From assembly GCA_934630705.1 (NCBI GenBank), contig CAKTWP010000005.1, positions 1-64,000 of the forward strand: 64,000 bases of DNA, written 5' to 3'. How positions within the stretch are numbered: the stretch's first letter is position 1; each line of letters begins with the position of its first letter. The DNA comes from an uncultured Clostridia bacterium (lineage in GTDB: Bacteria > Bacillota > Clostridia > Christensenellales > Aristaeellaceae). The notes beneath the pieces were generated by a model. The model was given only the letters and a program-made list of their open reading frames with translations, did not search any database and was not told where the DNA came from. Shown one piece after another: positions 1-7,409 of the stretch. The position numbers were made by a program, and so were the translations under genes.

Positions 1-176
1 CGTTCCAGATCGTAGGGCTTATTTCCGCGCTCTCCTTTGTAATAGCACGGTCGGATCAGGCTGATCCATTCTCCCCATGGTACGATTCGGTCGATCTCTG
101 CTAAAAATTCTCGTTTCTTTGTCCGCACCTGTGTCAGCTCATCGCTCAGGGCTGATAGACTCATTTGTTTGTTCAT
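1..176 (-). CDS. IS5-family transposase, N-terminal part (runs off the left edge)
   Basis: Reading the minus strand from the ATG at 174-176 gives 58 codons that stay open to the window edge. The product starts MNKQMSLSALSDELTQ and continues through IDRIVPWGEWISLIRPCYY and KGERGNKPYDLE. This is the typical N-terminal region of IS5/IS1182-type DDE transposases, in which a short helical part is followed by the W-x-x-L/I-x-x-x-x-P-Y-Y and G-x-x-P-Y-x-L-E motifs. A TATAAT box lies just upstream at about 186-191 on the same strand. The DDE catalytic residues would lie outside the window, so I cannot say whether the copy is intact. The terminal inverted repeat probably lies around 205-228, where the strand reads GGCACTACCGCATAATG. 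Confidence 0.75.
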   Translation of the reverse strand, partial: MNKQMSLSALSDELTQVRTKKREFLAEIDRIVPWGEWISLIRPCYYKGERGNKPYDLE

Positions 177-263
177 GGCTCTATTATAGCACGTTTGCCA
201 CGGGTTTGCATTATGCGGTAGTGCCTTAAAAAGAAAACACATGCTTTAGATATTACTTGACAT

Positions 264-316
264 TACTTTGGACGAAACCTCATATTGTGGACGATACACT
301 GCTATCGTCCAAAGTA
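264..316. repeat. 12-bp perfect inverted repeat with 29-bp spacer
   Basis: TACTTTGGACGA at 264-275 is exactly reverse-complementary to TCGTCCAAAGTA at 305-316. The arms are too far apart and have no T-tract for a normal terminator. They could be a protein-binding site or the ends of a small insertion remnant. Confidence 0.55.
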
Positions 317-505
317 GGGTGCATTCCATGATAACTCTCTGATTTCGACCCCGAAAAACGGGTATGAGGAGACTAAAAAGAGCCAGAGAGTGGAAAACTT
401 CATCTAATAAAATGACGCCGAGTATCTCGCTTCCTGCGTCTATGGCCCATATTTGGTAGCTATGGCCTGTATTCTGACGGTTCATCAGTCTATAAATGCA
501 AATAG

Positions 506-540
506 AAGTCCTCATGCTTTGTATCAAAACATGAGGACTT
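506..540. repeat. stem-loop with 11-bp perfect stem
   Basis: AAGTCCTCATG at 506-516 pairs with CATGAGGACTT at 530-540 across a 13-nt loop. Neither side has a run of T directly after the stem, so a rho-independent terminator is not well supported. Confidence 0.5.
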
Positions 541-654
541 AGTTGTCCTATCCGACATTAATTAGCATAATTGCACTTAGCCCATGCACACCCCCAAATT
601 TTGCTCTCTATTATATTTAGCTTCTTAAATCGTGTAATAATGGACACCCTTAAG

Positions 655-680
655 AACAAAAATCCCGGCTATTTGCCGGG
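655..680 (-). terminator. rho-independent terminator of the 701-1336 gene
   Basis: On the minus strand CCCGGC, a 5-nt loop and GCCGGG (664-680) are followed by ATTTTTGTT, twenty bases after the stop codon of the adjacent gene. Confidence 0.75.
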
Positions 681-700
681 AAAATGTGGTTCAAAACCTC

Positions 701-1336
701 TTATTCTGCAATGAAACCTTTCGCGTTCAGTGCGGCCATGAGCGCTTCATTTGCCGGGCCGGATACCGTGCCAGTCTTGCTGACCGTGTAGTCGCCGATA
801 ACATAGGCGAAGCTGGGCGCATTCTGGTACACGGCAGGCGCGTCTACGAAAGCCTTGACGGCCTCTACCAGCGCCTTGCGGCGTTCGCCGGTTACATTGA
901 AGGCCGCCTCCATGTTCTCCGGCTCGTGGGCCGTGATGGTCAATTCCTGCCCATTCAGCTCAGCAGTTATCTCCGCGCCCTGCGCGGTTGCTTCGGCGAT
1001 CTCTGCCACGAGCTGGCCCTCGGCCTCCGCCTGCTCCAATGCTGCCTGAAGCCCGGCCGTGATTCTTTCCGGCATAGATGTTTCTTCCGGGCTTACTTTC
1101 CGAGTCTTGCGCGTCCGCGCCTCCGGCCAGACTTTCGGCAAAATGCCTTCCTCGAACATGATCTTAAAAGTGATGGCTCCGGTAACCGGTACGCTGAATT
1201 CGAAGTCCTGATAGGGCAGCTTCTTGATCTCGTCGGGAATTTCGATGTTCTTGAAGCGCTTGACCTCCTTGCCGTTCTCGATGAAGCAAACCGGTACCGC
1301 ATCCCGAAGTTTTGCTGTGAGCTTTCCGCATTCCAT
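701..1336 (-). CDS. accessory protein with a C-terminal 'virulence-related protein'-like segment
   Basis: The 211-residue product starts at ATG 1336, which has GGGAGGT seven bases upstream; longer starts have no ribosome site. Residues 1 to about 75 form a compact segment (MECGKLTAKLRDAVPV...). A middle helical part is rich in Ala and Glu. The last 60 residues contain APSFAYVIGDYTVSKTGTVSG, which resembles the small proteins annotated as virulence-related in clostridial mobile elements (motif APSFAY-x-I-x-x-Y-T-V-x-x-x-G). That name does not imply virulence and the biochemical role is unknown. The gene stands alone with its own terminator at the left end of the island, where such elements often carry accessory genes. 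Its GC content matches the phage module more than the restriction genes. Confidence 0.6.
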   Translation of the reverse strand: MECGKLTAKLRDAVPVCFIENGKEVKRFKNIEIPDEIKKLPYQDFEFSVPVTGAITFKIMFEEGILPKVWPEARTRKTRKVSPEETSMPERITAGLQAALEQAEAEGQLVAEIAEATAQGAEITAELNGQELTITAHEPENMEAAFNVTGERRKALVEAVKAFVDAPAVYQNAPSFAYVIGDYTVSKTGTVSGPANEALMAALNAKGFIAE

Positions 1337-1689
1337 GATGAATACCTCCCGTATTGTTGTGTGCCTCGCGGCTGAGTCACAGCTTACACACGGATGGTCA
1401 AAAAGCAAGCTCTAAACGGGCTCTTTATAAAAGAAATTTGTGGCTACTACATGCGCGCTAACCGTACTCCCATATCCCCATGTGACAGACCTGTTTGGAA
1501 AACACTTTATTTCCATAAAATTAACCATTCCAATAACATGGAAATCAACGCCCCATGCTATTCAGTACTTCTTTTAGACATAACTCTACATCGGTTGCTT
1601 GACGATATAGCGCCCATCATCGCATGATTTTGTCAGCATAGAATATACTGAATAATTTTATCTTCTCATCCTCAAGCTTTTGTATTAGT
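1337..1689. other. intergenic, no gene seen
   Basis: This is the spacer between the start of the 701-1336 gene and the 3' end of the ATPase-nuclease gene. It becomes AT-rich from about 1480. A short open frame at 1394-1627 lacks a ribosome site and any recognisable sequence. I see no strong terminator for the ATPase gene. Confidence 0.4.
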
Positions 1690-3690
1690 CTATCCAGAAA
1701 CCTTCCTTTTACCATCAATTATTTCTTCTGTAATTCGATCAACGAACGATCGATCTATATGTTCGTCTGTACTATTTCTGTCGCAATAGTCACTATAGTC
1801 GCGCTTAATCTTTTCTATCAGAAAGCGATACCGGCGCTCGAAGCTGAGGAAAATATCGTCCCATGATAGCGCATATATCTCAAAATTGCCTATCATGCTA
1901 ACAAGTCCCTGCTTTCCATGATTCGAATAGCCTTCATATCTACTCGTAACTTCTTCATCAACAGACGAACAAATTGCATAAAACTTCCATACGCGACTAT
2001 TCCCTGAAAAACGGGGCTCTTTTCTGACTATATTCGCATACCGCTCAATCTGCTGTAGTACCTCGACAGATAGTTTCACTGACGGGGCCTTGAGTTCAAC
2101 TATCAATCCTTCGTTTCTATCATCTTCTGTTATACGGCTTCCATAGAGAACAATATCCATCCGTTGACGTAACTCATCAACATTCAATACCGTTTCTGTC
2201 CTAGGCTCAGAAACGTACTTTTCAAATTCTATAAGGGAACGCTTAATCTGGACATCAGCAGATACAAGAGAATACTGATCTCCAAATAGCCAATAATGCT
2301 CTTCAACAATTCTCTGGATATGGTCACGCTCATTCGCAAATTTAGCCATGTCGTAGACGATGGCTTTCAATGTGCGAACGACATCATATCTATTCTGAAG
2401 CATCTCCATTATGTTTACGATATTTTCAAGCCGGGTCTTTTTCAGTACATCAACAAATTTTGAACGTTGTTCCGGAGTGAGTTCAACAATTTGTTCCATA
2501 ACTGAAAGAAGATTTTCACGTTCATTGGAGTCCAACAAAAGTGCAATAAAACCAAGTATTGTTTTAGATTGCCGATCTTTCAATTTGAAGAAAATGCGTG
2601 GTTCAGCACAGTACATTTCACGGGTGACGTTCATAAAATCTGTTCTACGAATTTGTCCCATGTCTGTACTGTCAAAAATCGGCATATTATTCTTTGCTTC
2701 CTGATCCGTTAGAAATGCATCTGCCTTTTTTAGTAGGTGTTCACGTAATGTGGCGTCTACTAACTGCTTTATTTTTTTCCTAAGTTTGCTAAGGACATTC
2801 CTCTGGTCGGGTTTAAATTCTATAAGAGCAGCATCATCCGAACGCGGCACACTAGCGCAGTCATCGAAATAGGATGATACTACATAAACGCTATGATGGA
2901 ATTCAGCAGCATTTTTGTTGAAAGAGGTATTCTCGGCATCCACTATATGCCTTCCAATGTCTAAGTAGTATATCTTTGAACTATTATCAATTCTGCTATT
3001 CCAAACGATAACGTTTACTTGAAATGAATAGTTCTCTATTACAATTGTTTCTTCACGGCTCAATTCGTCATTTACATATTCATTATAATCAAGCTTCTCA
3101 CCTTCGTAATCAATTGTGATATTTCTTTCCTGATTCAAATATAAATACCATGCAAATGCTTCTAATAGTTTCTTTCGAATGCACAGCAAGGCTAAAGCGG
3201 ATAGCGTTTTTGCGTCAGCTATAGGTATTACAACTTCTGTACCAGTATGACCGTTTTCAACACTTATTAATTCGCTTTCTTTTACGGAAGCCTTATCAAG
3301 AGAATTGAGATGTATGCTGTATTTTTGCAAGGAATGACCGTCCCAGTACGTTGTATTCCACGTGGCGCTTGAAGCTATGGCCATATACGAAAAACGGCCC
3401 TTTCCTTTATTCTGCTGTGTCTTAATACGAATATGCGACGACCTTTTGGGTGACGACAAAAAAGCACCAAACGAGTTTCTCAATGTTGAGTGATCGATTC
3501 CTGTACCATTATCTTTAATTACAATTTCGGGAGCTATTGATAGATCCTCTCCAAAAATGGCGACGGAAATTTCGTTTGCAGATGCTTCTAAGCCATTCCA
3601 AATATATTCTATGACTGCACCCTGAGCATCTTTTGTTATGCCTGCTTCATCAAAGCTTGCATTATCGACAGCTACAGACCATTCCTGCAT
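1690..3690 (-). CDS. GHKL ATPase fused to a Shedu-like (DUF4263) PD-(D/E)XK nuclease domain
   Basis: The 666-residue protein has an N-terminal Hsp90/MutL-type ATPase: the N box with E28 and N32, the DNGTG loop at 60-64 (D60) and a glycine-rich lid NKGKGRFS at about 94-101. A middle region of about 180-440 follows. The C-terminal part, about 455-640, looks like the Shedu/DUF4263 nuclease fold: EEHYWLFGDQYSLV, then MDIVLYG (D512) and IVELKAP (E532-x-K534), the PD-(D/E)XK signature. GHKL ATPases linked to restriction systems and to nuclease domains are an established MutL/MORC-related group; a defence role here is inferred from the vsr, endonuclease and methyltransferase neighbours. GGAGG lies just before the ATG, and the gene has its own promoter at 3776-3804. 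It could act as an anti-phage effector or assist the restriction enzyme. Confidence 0.75.
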   Translation of the reverse strand: MQEWSVAVDNASFDEAGITKDAQGAVIEYIWNGLEASANEISVAIFGEDLSIAPEIVIKDNGTGIDHSTLRNSFGAFLSSPKRSSHIRIKTQQNKGKGRFSYMAIASSATWNTTYWDGHSLQKYSIHLNSLDKASVKESELISVENGHTGTEVVIPIADAKTLSALALLCIRKKLLEAFAWYLYLNQERNITIDYEGEKLDYNEYVNDELSREETIVIENYSFQVNVIVWNSRIDNSSKIYYLDIGRHIVDAENTSFNKNAAEFHHSVYVVSSYFDDCASVPRSDDAALIEFKPDQRNVLSKLRKKIKQLVDATLREHLLKKADAFLTDQEAKNNMPIFDSTDMGQIRRTDFMNVTREMYCAEPRIFFKLKDRQSKTILGFIALLLDSNERENLLSVMEQIVELTPEQRSKFVDVLKKTRLENIVNIMEMLQNRYDVVRTLKAIVYDMAKFANERDHIQRIVEEHYWLFGDQYSLVSADVQIKRSLIEFEKYVSEPRTETVLNVDELRQRMDIVLYGSRITEDDRNEGLIVELKAPSVKLSVEVLQQIERYANIVRKEPRFSGNSRVWKFYAICSSVDEEVTSRYEGYSNHGKQGLVSMIGNFEIYALSWDDIFLSFERRYRFLIEKIKRDYSDYCDRNSTDEHIDRSFVDRITEEIIDGKRKVSG

Positions 3691-3775
3691 ATTGAACCTC
3701 CTGCAAGGTAATCAGTTAAAAATCTCACAGTTCACCTTATGATGATGCATACACAATCTTACATCGGTCACCAGT

Positions 3776-3804
3776 ATTATATCATCCATTTTTATCCTCA
3801 GCAA
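3776..3804 (-). promoter_or_regulatory. promoter of the GHKL-nuclease gene
   Basis: TTGCTG, a 17-bp spacer and TATAAT read on the minus strand, about 85 bases before the start codon at 3690. The gene can therefore be expressed apart from the upstream endonuclease-vsr pair. Confidence 0.6.
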
Positions 3805-3862
3805 CAGTTTGCAAACAAAATCTTCCATACTCCAAGAATAGTGATTATGAAGGCTTAAGAAC

Positions 3863-4288
3863 TTAACGATGTTCTATCATAAGCTGATACTCTTGGAGCT
3901 TTTTTAGCAGAACGGCTTCATTTTTCTTTTTGAGCTCGCATTCCCAGATGCGCAGAACTTTCCAGCCGCGACTTTCAAACATCGCAGTTACTTCCATGTC
4001 GTGCTTTTTATTTCGTTCTCGCTTTTTGCTCCAATACTCTTGGTTGTCCGACGGTCTAGTATTTCTACAATCATGGCCATGCCAAAAGCAGCCGTCGACA
4101 AATACGGCGACTTTCTGGGCTAGAAACACAAAATCAGGATGCCCTTTTACCAAATAATTGCGTCTCCAGCCCGTGATTGCATATTTCTTGAAAACCTCGA
4201 TTAAGCGAAGCTCCGTCGAACGGTTATTTTTAGATCTGACTCTTTTCATTATGTCAGATCGTTTGCTTTTTTCAAATACGTCTGCCAT
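3863..4288 (-). CDS. vsr: very short patch repair endonuclease (Vsr)
   Basis: The 141-residue protein has the full Vsr set of motifs: RVRSKNNRSTELRL near the N terminus, the metal-binding acidic residue in HPDFVF (D52) and the FVDGCFWHGHDC segment (D65, C67, H70, H72). Length fits the family (about 140). Vsr nicks next to T:G mismatches that arise when 5-methylcytosine deaminates, and it commonly accompanies C5-cytosine methyltransferases such as the one at 5465. The gene follows the endonuclease gene by only 8 bases on the same strand, so the two are probably co-transcribed from the divergent promoter region near 5423. Confidence 0.93.
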   Translation of the reverse strand: MADVFEKSKRSDIMKRVRSKNNRSTELRLIEVFKKYAITGWRRNYLVKGHPDFVFLAQKVAVFVDGCFWHGHDCRNTRPSDNQEYWSKKRERNKKHDMEVTAMFESRGWKVLRIWECELKKKNEAVLLKKLQEYQLMIEHR

Positions 4289-4296
4289 ACGCTTGA

Positions 4297-5343
4297 TTAG
4301 TTTCTAACCGTGAAGTATAAAGTCTGATCGAATCTACGTTCCGGCGAAAGCTTCTCGATAAAACCGTCTTGAATGATTTCACTGATCACTGTTTTGGGTA
4401 GCGCAGGACGAACGATTCGCTCATGATTGACATATTTGCGCCAATGCAGGCCGTTCACGCTAAATTCCTTATCCGTTTGATTGCCGAACGCCATCTGCCG
4501 GTATATATCGGAAATCCGGATTTTCCCTGATTTAGAGAGCTCCCACAAGCAGCGCGCAAGCCGCGCCGTCGATCTCGACGGACGGCTCATCGTCTTTTCT
4601 ACTTTATACGATGAATCGACGAAAAGACGCGAAAAAGCGTAATCGCTCCAGACGACGATATCAAACGCTTGATCGGCCAATACGGGGGATTTCCCTTGTG
4701 TTTTCCAAAGCGTTTGCATAAGCAACGGTTTCTGATTTTGCAAATACGCGCGTTCAAACGTATCAATCGCAGCGGATAAGTTCGGCAATTTGTGCGTCAT
4801 TTCATAGTCGTTGTCCCACATTTGAATATCGCTACAAGACGACTCGAATATCTCTCGAATATTACGAGCATCGTCTTTCACGCTATCAAACATTCCTAAC
4901 GCACAGTATGAGGTCGTAGCGCTGCGAATGACCATTTCCGCGCCCCATAGCCGTTCTGGCTTTGAAAAAGTCGAATTGTCCGGCACTACGGTAAGCTTAA
5001 TTTCAACGGGCGCAAGAAAGCTTCCATCCGTTCCCTTAACGACCAAGTCAATTCCGTCGATTGTGTCGAAAGAATACTGCTGATATGGTTCGAATACCGA
5101 TTCAAACTGAAAGGACAATTCTTTCAGCGCTCGTCCGTCGCAGTTAAAAACTTGCGATACGGGAAGAGTATCCGCAACGACTTCCAGCTTATTGTTTAAG
5201 TGCAGGTAGATCACTGGAATGTTCTGAGCCAGCATATAACATGCCATTGCGGTTGGAAAACTGGAATTAAAACAGTTTTTGCCCCAATGGTCGTTCGACG
5301 ATCTATTTGAATGAAAAATGCCAAACAGTCCTGACTGTTCCAA
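4297..5343 (-). CDS. type II restriction endonuclease, HindVP-like
   Basis: The 348-residue protein opens with LFGIFHSNRSSNDHWGKNCF and then NSSFPTAMACYM, a pattern I recognise from the HindVP endonuclease family (known members cut GRCGYC). A probable PD-(D/E)XK centre follows: D96/D99 in DTIDGIDLVV and E114-x-K116 in PVEIKLTVV. The C-terminal half (about 250-340) looks like a winged-helix DNA-binding part, including SRSTARLARCLWELSKSGKI. It is transcribed divergently from the methyltransferase with 121 bases between starts, a common layout for type II systems. A GGAG-type ribosome site precedes the ATG. The family call and cut site are inference from sequence memory; an unrelated type II family is possible. 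Confidence 0.7.
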   Translation of the reverse strand: MEQSGLFGIFHSNRSSNDHWGKNCFNSSFPTAMACYMLAQNIPVIYLHLNNKLEVVADTLPVSQVFNCDGRALKELSFQFESVFEPYQQYSFDTIDGIDLVVKGTDGSFLAPVEIKLTVVPDNSTFSKPERLWGAEMVIRSATTSYCALGMFDSVKDDARNIREIFESSCSDIQMWDNDYEMTHKLPNLSAAIDTFERAYLQNQKPLLMQTLWKTQGKSPVLADQAFDIVVWSDYAFSRLFVDSSYKVEKTMSRPSRSTARLARCLWELSKSGKIRISDIYRQMAFGNQTDKEFSVNGLHWRKYVNHERIVRPALPKTVISEIIQDGFIEKLSPERRFDQTLYFTVRN

Positions 5344-5381
5344 CAGAATTCTCCTTTCCGTCGCTAAACGGCGTCAAAATA

Positions 5382-5410
5382 TTGACGTCGTCGGTTCGAT
5401 AATGTATAAT
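5382..5410 (+). promoter_or_regulatory. promoter of the C5 methyltransferase gene
   Basis: TTGACG, a 17-bp spacer and TATAAT give a near-consensus sigma-A promoter, 55 bases upstream of the methyltransferase start. The -10 box lies inside the dyad at 5399-5427. Confidence 0.8.
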
Positions 5411-5427
5411 ACAACCGTATACATTAT
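5399..5427. promoter_or_regulatory. dyad in the divergent restriction/methyltransferase promoter region (operator candidate)
   Basis: ATAATGTATA at 5399-5408 and TATACATTAT at 5418-5427 are perfect 10-bp arms with a 9-bp spacer. The left arm overlaps the -10 box of the methyltransferase promoter. The right arm overlaps the TATAAT (5428 to 5423) that would serve the endonuclease gene on the minus strand; the -35 region on that side is poor. A dimeric regulator, or the methyltransferase itself, could bind here and balance the two activities. Confidence 0.5.
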
Positions 5428-5464
5428 ATCATGCCTTCGGAAGTTTGTGTAGGGGGAGAAACGA

Positions 5465-6379
5465 ATGAAATCGGTCGTCGATTTATTTTCAGGCTGCGGC
5501 GGTATGTCGCAAGGCTTCATAAACGCCGGATACAACGTACTTGCAGGATTCGAGTTGTGGGCTCCTGCTGTGCTATGCTATAAAGCGAATTTCTCGCATC
5601 AGCTTTATGAATTCGATCTTTCAAACGCAGAAAAAGCTACGGAAATTGTTACTGGGTTGAAACCGGATATCATCATCGGCGGCCCGCCTTGTCAGGACTT
5701 TTCGCAAGCGGGAAAACGCGTTGAGTCGGCGCGAGCGTCCCTGACGGGATCTTATGCTGAAATAATTAAAGGGGTCAATCCAAAGTATTTTATTATGGAG
5801 AACGTCGATCGTGCTCGAATGAGCAACGCATTCGCCTATGCAAGACAGATTTTTAAGGAATGCGGCTATGGGCTCACCGAAATTATTCTCGACGCATCGC
5901 ATTGCGGCGTTCCGCAAAAGCGTAAAAGGTTCTTCTGCATCGGCTCTATGAACGAGCAAGACGGTTTTTTGGACGAGTATTTTAGAACGCGCCAAAGCGC
6001 GAACGCTATGACTCTCCGGGATTACTTCGGCGATTCGCTTGGATTTGAGTATTATTATCGGCATCCTAGGAATTACAATCGTCGCGGTATTTTCAGTATC
6101 GACGAACCGGCGCCGACCATGAGGGGCATGAATCGTCCCGTGCCCAAAGGGTATCCGGGCCATCATTTGGACGCAGCGCCGTTGTCCAGCGATATTCGCG
6201 CATTGACGACCGAAGAGCGCGCATGGATTCAGACGTTTCCAAAAGACTTTAAATTTGTTGGAAGCAAAACGGACGTTGAACAAATGATCGGCAACGCCGT
6301 CCCGGTAAAGCTTGCCGAATTTGTCGCAAACGCTCTGCGCTATTATATCGACCAAAAGGAAAGCAAAGATGAAAAGTGA
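5465..6379 (+). CDS. DNA (cytosine-5-)-methyltransferase
   Basis: The 304-residue protein shows all core C5 methyltransferase motifs in order: motif I DLFSGCGGMSQGF, motif IV GGPPCQDFS with catalytic C76, motif VI MENVD (E112-N113-V114), motif VIII QKRKRF (Q151, R153, R155) and motif X IGNAVP (276-280). It transfers a methyl group from SAM to carbon 5 of cytosine and protects host DNA from the adjacent endonuclease. The target-recognition region between motifs VIII and X is short (about 160-265). A GGGGGAG ribosome site precedes ATG 5465. The stop overlaps the next start by 11 bases, which indicates translational coupling. Confidence 0.95.
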   Translation: MKSVVDLFSGCGGMSQGFINAGYNVLAGFELWAPAVLCYKANFSHQLYEFDLSNAEKATEIVTGLKPDIIIGGPPCQDFSQAGKRVESARASLTGSYAEIIKGVNPKYFIMENVDRARMSNAFAYARQIFKECGYGLTEIILDASHCGVPQKRKRFFCIGSMNEQDGFLDEYFRTRQSANAMTLRDYFGDSLGFEYYYRHPRNYNRRGIFSIDEPAPTMRGMNRPVPKGYPGHHLDAAPLSSDIRALTTEERAWIQTFPKDFKFVGSKTDVEQMIGNAVPVKLAEFVANALRYYIDQKESKDEK

Positions 6380-6611
6380 ATTTTGTCAGTGGCTGGAAGA
6401 AAACACCGCGTATCAAGCAAAAGTGAGATCAGACGTTGTCTCGCGCTTAAAACGAGCGAACGGCATTATCCCGTTGCCGGAAACCAGCGACATGTACTAC
6501 GTTTTCCAATTACAACAAAACGAAGAGTATAAAGCCCTATCGTCTTCTGTGCGCTCTCAAATAAAAAAAGCGGTCGTTGTGTACTTTCAATATCTCGACA
6601 CTTACGATTAG
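6369..6611 (+). CDS. small unknown protein coupled to the methyltransferase
   Basis: The 80-residue product starts at ATG 6369 inside the end of the methyltransferase gene (overlap ATGAAAAGTGA). It reads MKSEFCQWLEENTAYQAKV and then VSRLKRANGIIPLPETSDMY, ending with a helix SSVRSQIKKAVVVYFQYL. The helical pattern, with W-L-E-E ... V-S-R-L-K-R, is reminiscent of the SAM-like core-binding domain at the start of tyrosine recombinases and of some restriction-associated proteins. There is no helix-turn-helix of the usual controller-protein type. Because it sits between methyltransferase and Ymh genes, it may be an accessory or regulatory part of the restriction system. Function unknown. Confidence 0.7.
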   Translation: MKSEFCQWLEENTAYQAKVRSDVVSRLKRANGIIPLPETSDMYYVFQLQQNEEYKALSSSVRSQIKKAVVVYFQYLDTYD

Positions 6612-6626
6612 AAAAGGAGGATACGC

Positions 6627-7322
6627 ATGAATAATGTGCTGAATGCTGTAAGCGAACTCAAAAGATGGATTGACAATACGAACAACCAACTACAGACAGG
6701 GATGCCGTTCATACATATCCAACCGGAAGTGATTCAAGTATCTTCTTTGATAAACGCCGTTGCGGAGAATATCCACGAAGAATATCCCTTCTATGCTAAG
6801 GAACTTCCGCGTATTGCTTCTATTCTCTTTCCATGTCAAGGCTCCGGCGTTTACTCATTGAATATCTGCGCTTTCGGAGAATTATTCTTAATTATAAAGC
6901 ATGTTGCGCAGGAGCCGAATTCCGGATGTTTCTGGGACAATATCCATCCTCGCGTTCGAAACGTTTCTAAGGGGCTTTATGAGGATAAATATTATGATTC
7001 CGCCGCTGAGAAATCAATGCGCGAAGTCGAAACAGTGTTGAGGGAGCTCTTTAGACAAATGAAACCTTCTTCAAACGAACCCAAGAACGCGTCCGATATA
7101 ATGAACGCGCTATTAGCTGACGATACGCTTTATGATTTCGACGAAACGACGGTGAGCGGTAAAGACTATCGCAAGGGAATAAGGATGCTTTTTGAAGCTG
7201 CTTTTTGCGCGTACCGCAATCCTGCCTCGCATAGAAACATCTCCGCCAGCAAGCGTGAATCGCTTGAAAGAATCGTTTTATCAAGCCAACTTCTTTACAT
7301 ATTGGAGAGCCACCGGAAATAG
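6627..7322 (+). CDS. TIGR02391 / Ymh family protein (defence-associated)
   Basis: The 231-residue protein has the TIGR02391/Hypoth_Ymh signature in its second half: IHPRVRNVSKGLYEDKYYDSA, then a helical part with VETVLRELFRQMK, and near the end FEAAFCAYRNPASHR, matching the conserved RNP-x-x-H motif. The family is found beside restriction and abortive-infection genes; its biochemical activity is not established to my knowledge, though the RN-x-x-H motif suggests an RNA-binding or nuclease-like centre. AAAAGGAGG precedes the ATG by seven bases, and the gene follows the 80-residue gene by 15 bases. It closes the plus-strand half of the restriction cluster. Confidence 0.75.
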   Translation: MNNVLNAVSELKRWIDNTNNQLQTGMPFIHIQPEVIQVSSLINAVAENIHEEYPFYAKELPRIASILFPCQGSGVYSLNICAFGELFLIIKHVAQEPNSGCFWDNIHPRVRNVSKGLYEDKYYDSAAEKSMREVETVLRELFRQMKPSSNEPKNASDIMNALLADDTLYDFDETTVSGKDYRKGIRMLFEAAFCAYRNPASHRNISASKRESLERIVLSSQLLYILESHRK

Positions 7323-7380
7323 GACGATCGCTCTGTCGCCAAGTGAATTTTTGAGCTAGGTGTAAACGTTGTCACAAAAG

Positions 7381-7409
7381 TTGACAGCAGTCACGAGGTG
7401 TGATATAAT
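7381..7409 (+). promoter_or_regulatory. consensus sigma-A promoter driving the phage-like module
   Basis: TTGACA, exactly 17 bases and TATAAT make a perfect-consensus promoter. The first credible coding start downstream is at 7711, about 300 bases later. The promoter is therefore likely to make a long-leader transcript covering the phage genes. Confidence 0.85.

Larger units (their letters stand above)
177..654. other. AT-rich spacer between the IS end and the island, no convincing gene
   Basis: This stretch contains the probable IS end, a 12-bp inverted repeat (264-275 and 305-316), a stem-loop at 506-540 and a short motif that recurs at the far end of the island (584-594). The open frame at 246-527 on the minus strand has no recognisable domain, no clear ribosome site and runs through the stem-loop, so I do not call it. 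Confidence 0.5.

Noticed and set aside
246..527. 93-residue minus-strand frame
   Set aside because: No ribosome site, no domain, and it crosses a stem-loop and an inverted repeat.
686..1375. 229-residue plus-strand frame opposite the gene at 701-1336
   Set aside because: The minus-strand gene has a ribosome site, its own terminator and a recognisable C-terminal segment; the plus frame is arginine- and leucine-rich with none.
1394..1627. 77-residue plus-strand frame
   Set aside because: No ribosome site and no similarity that I recognise; composition changes part-way through.
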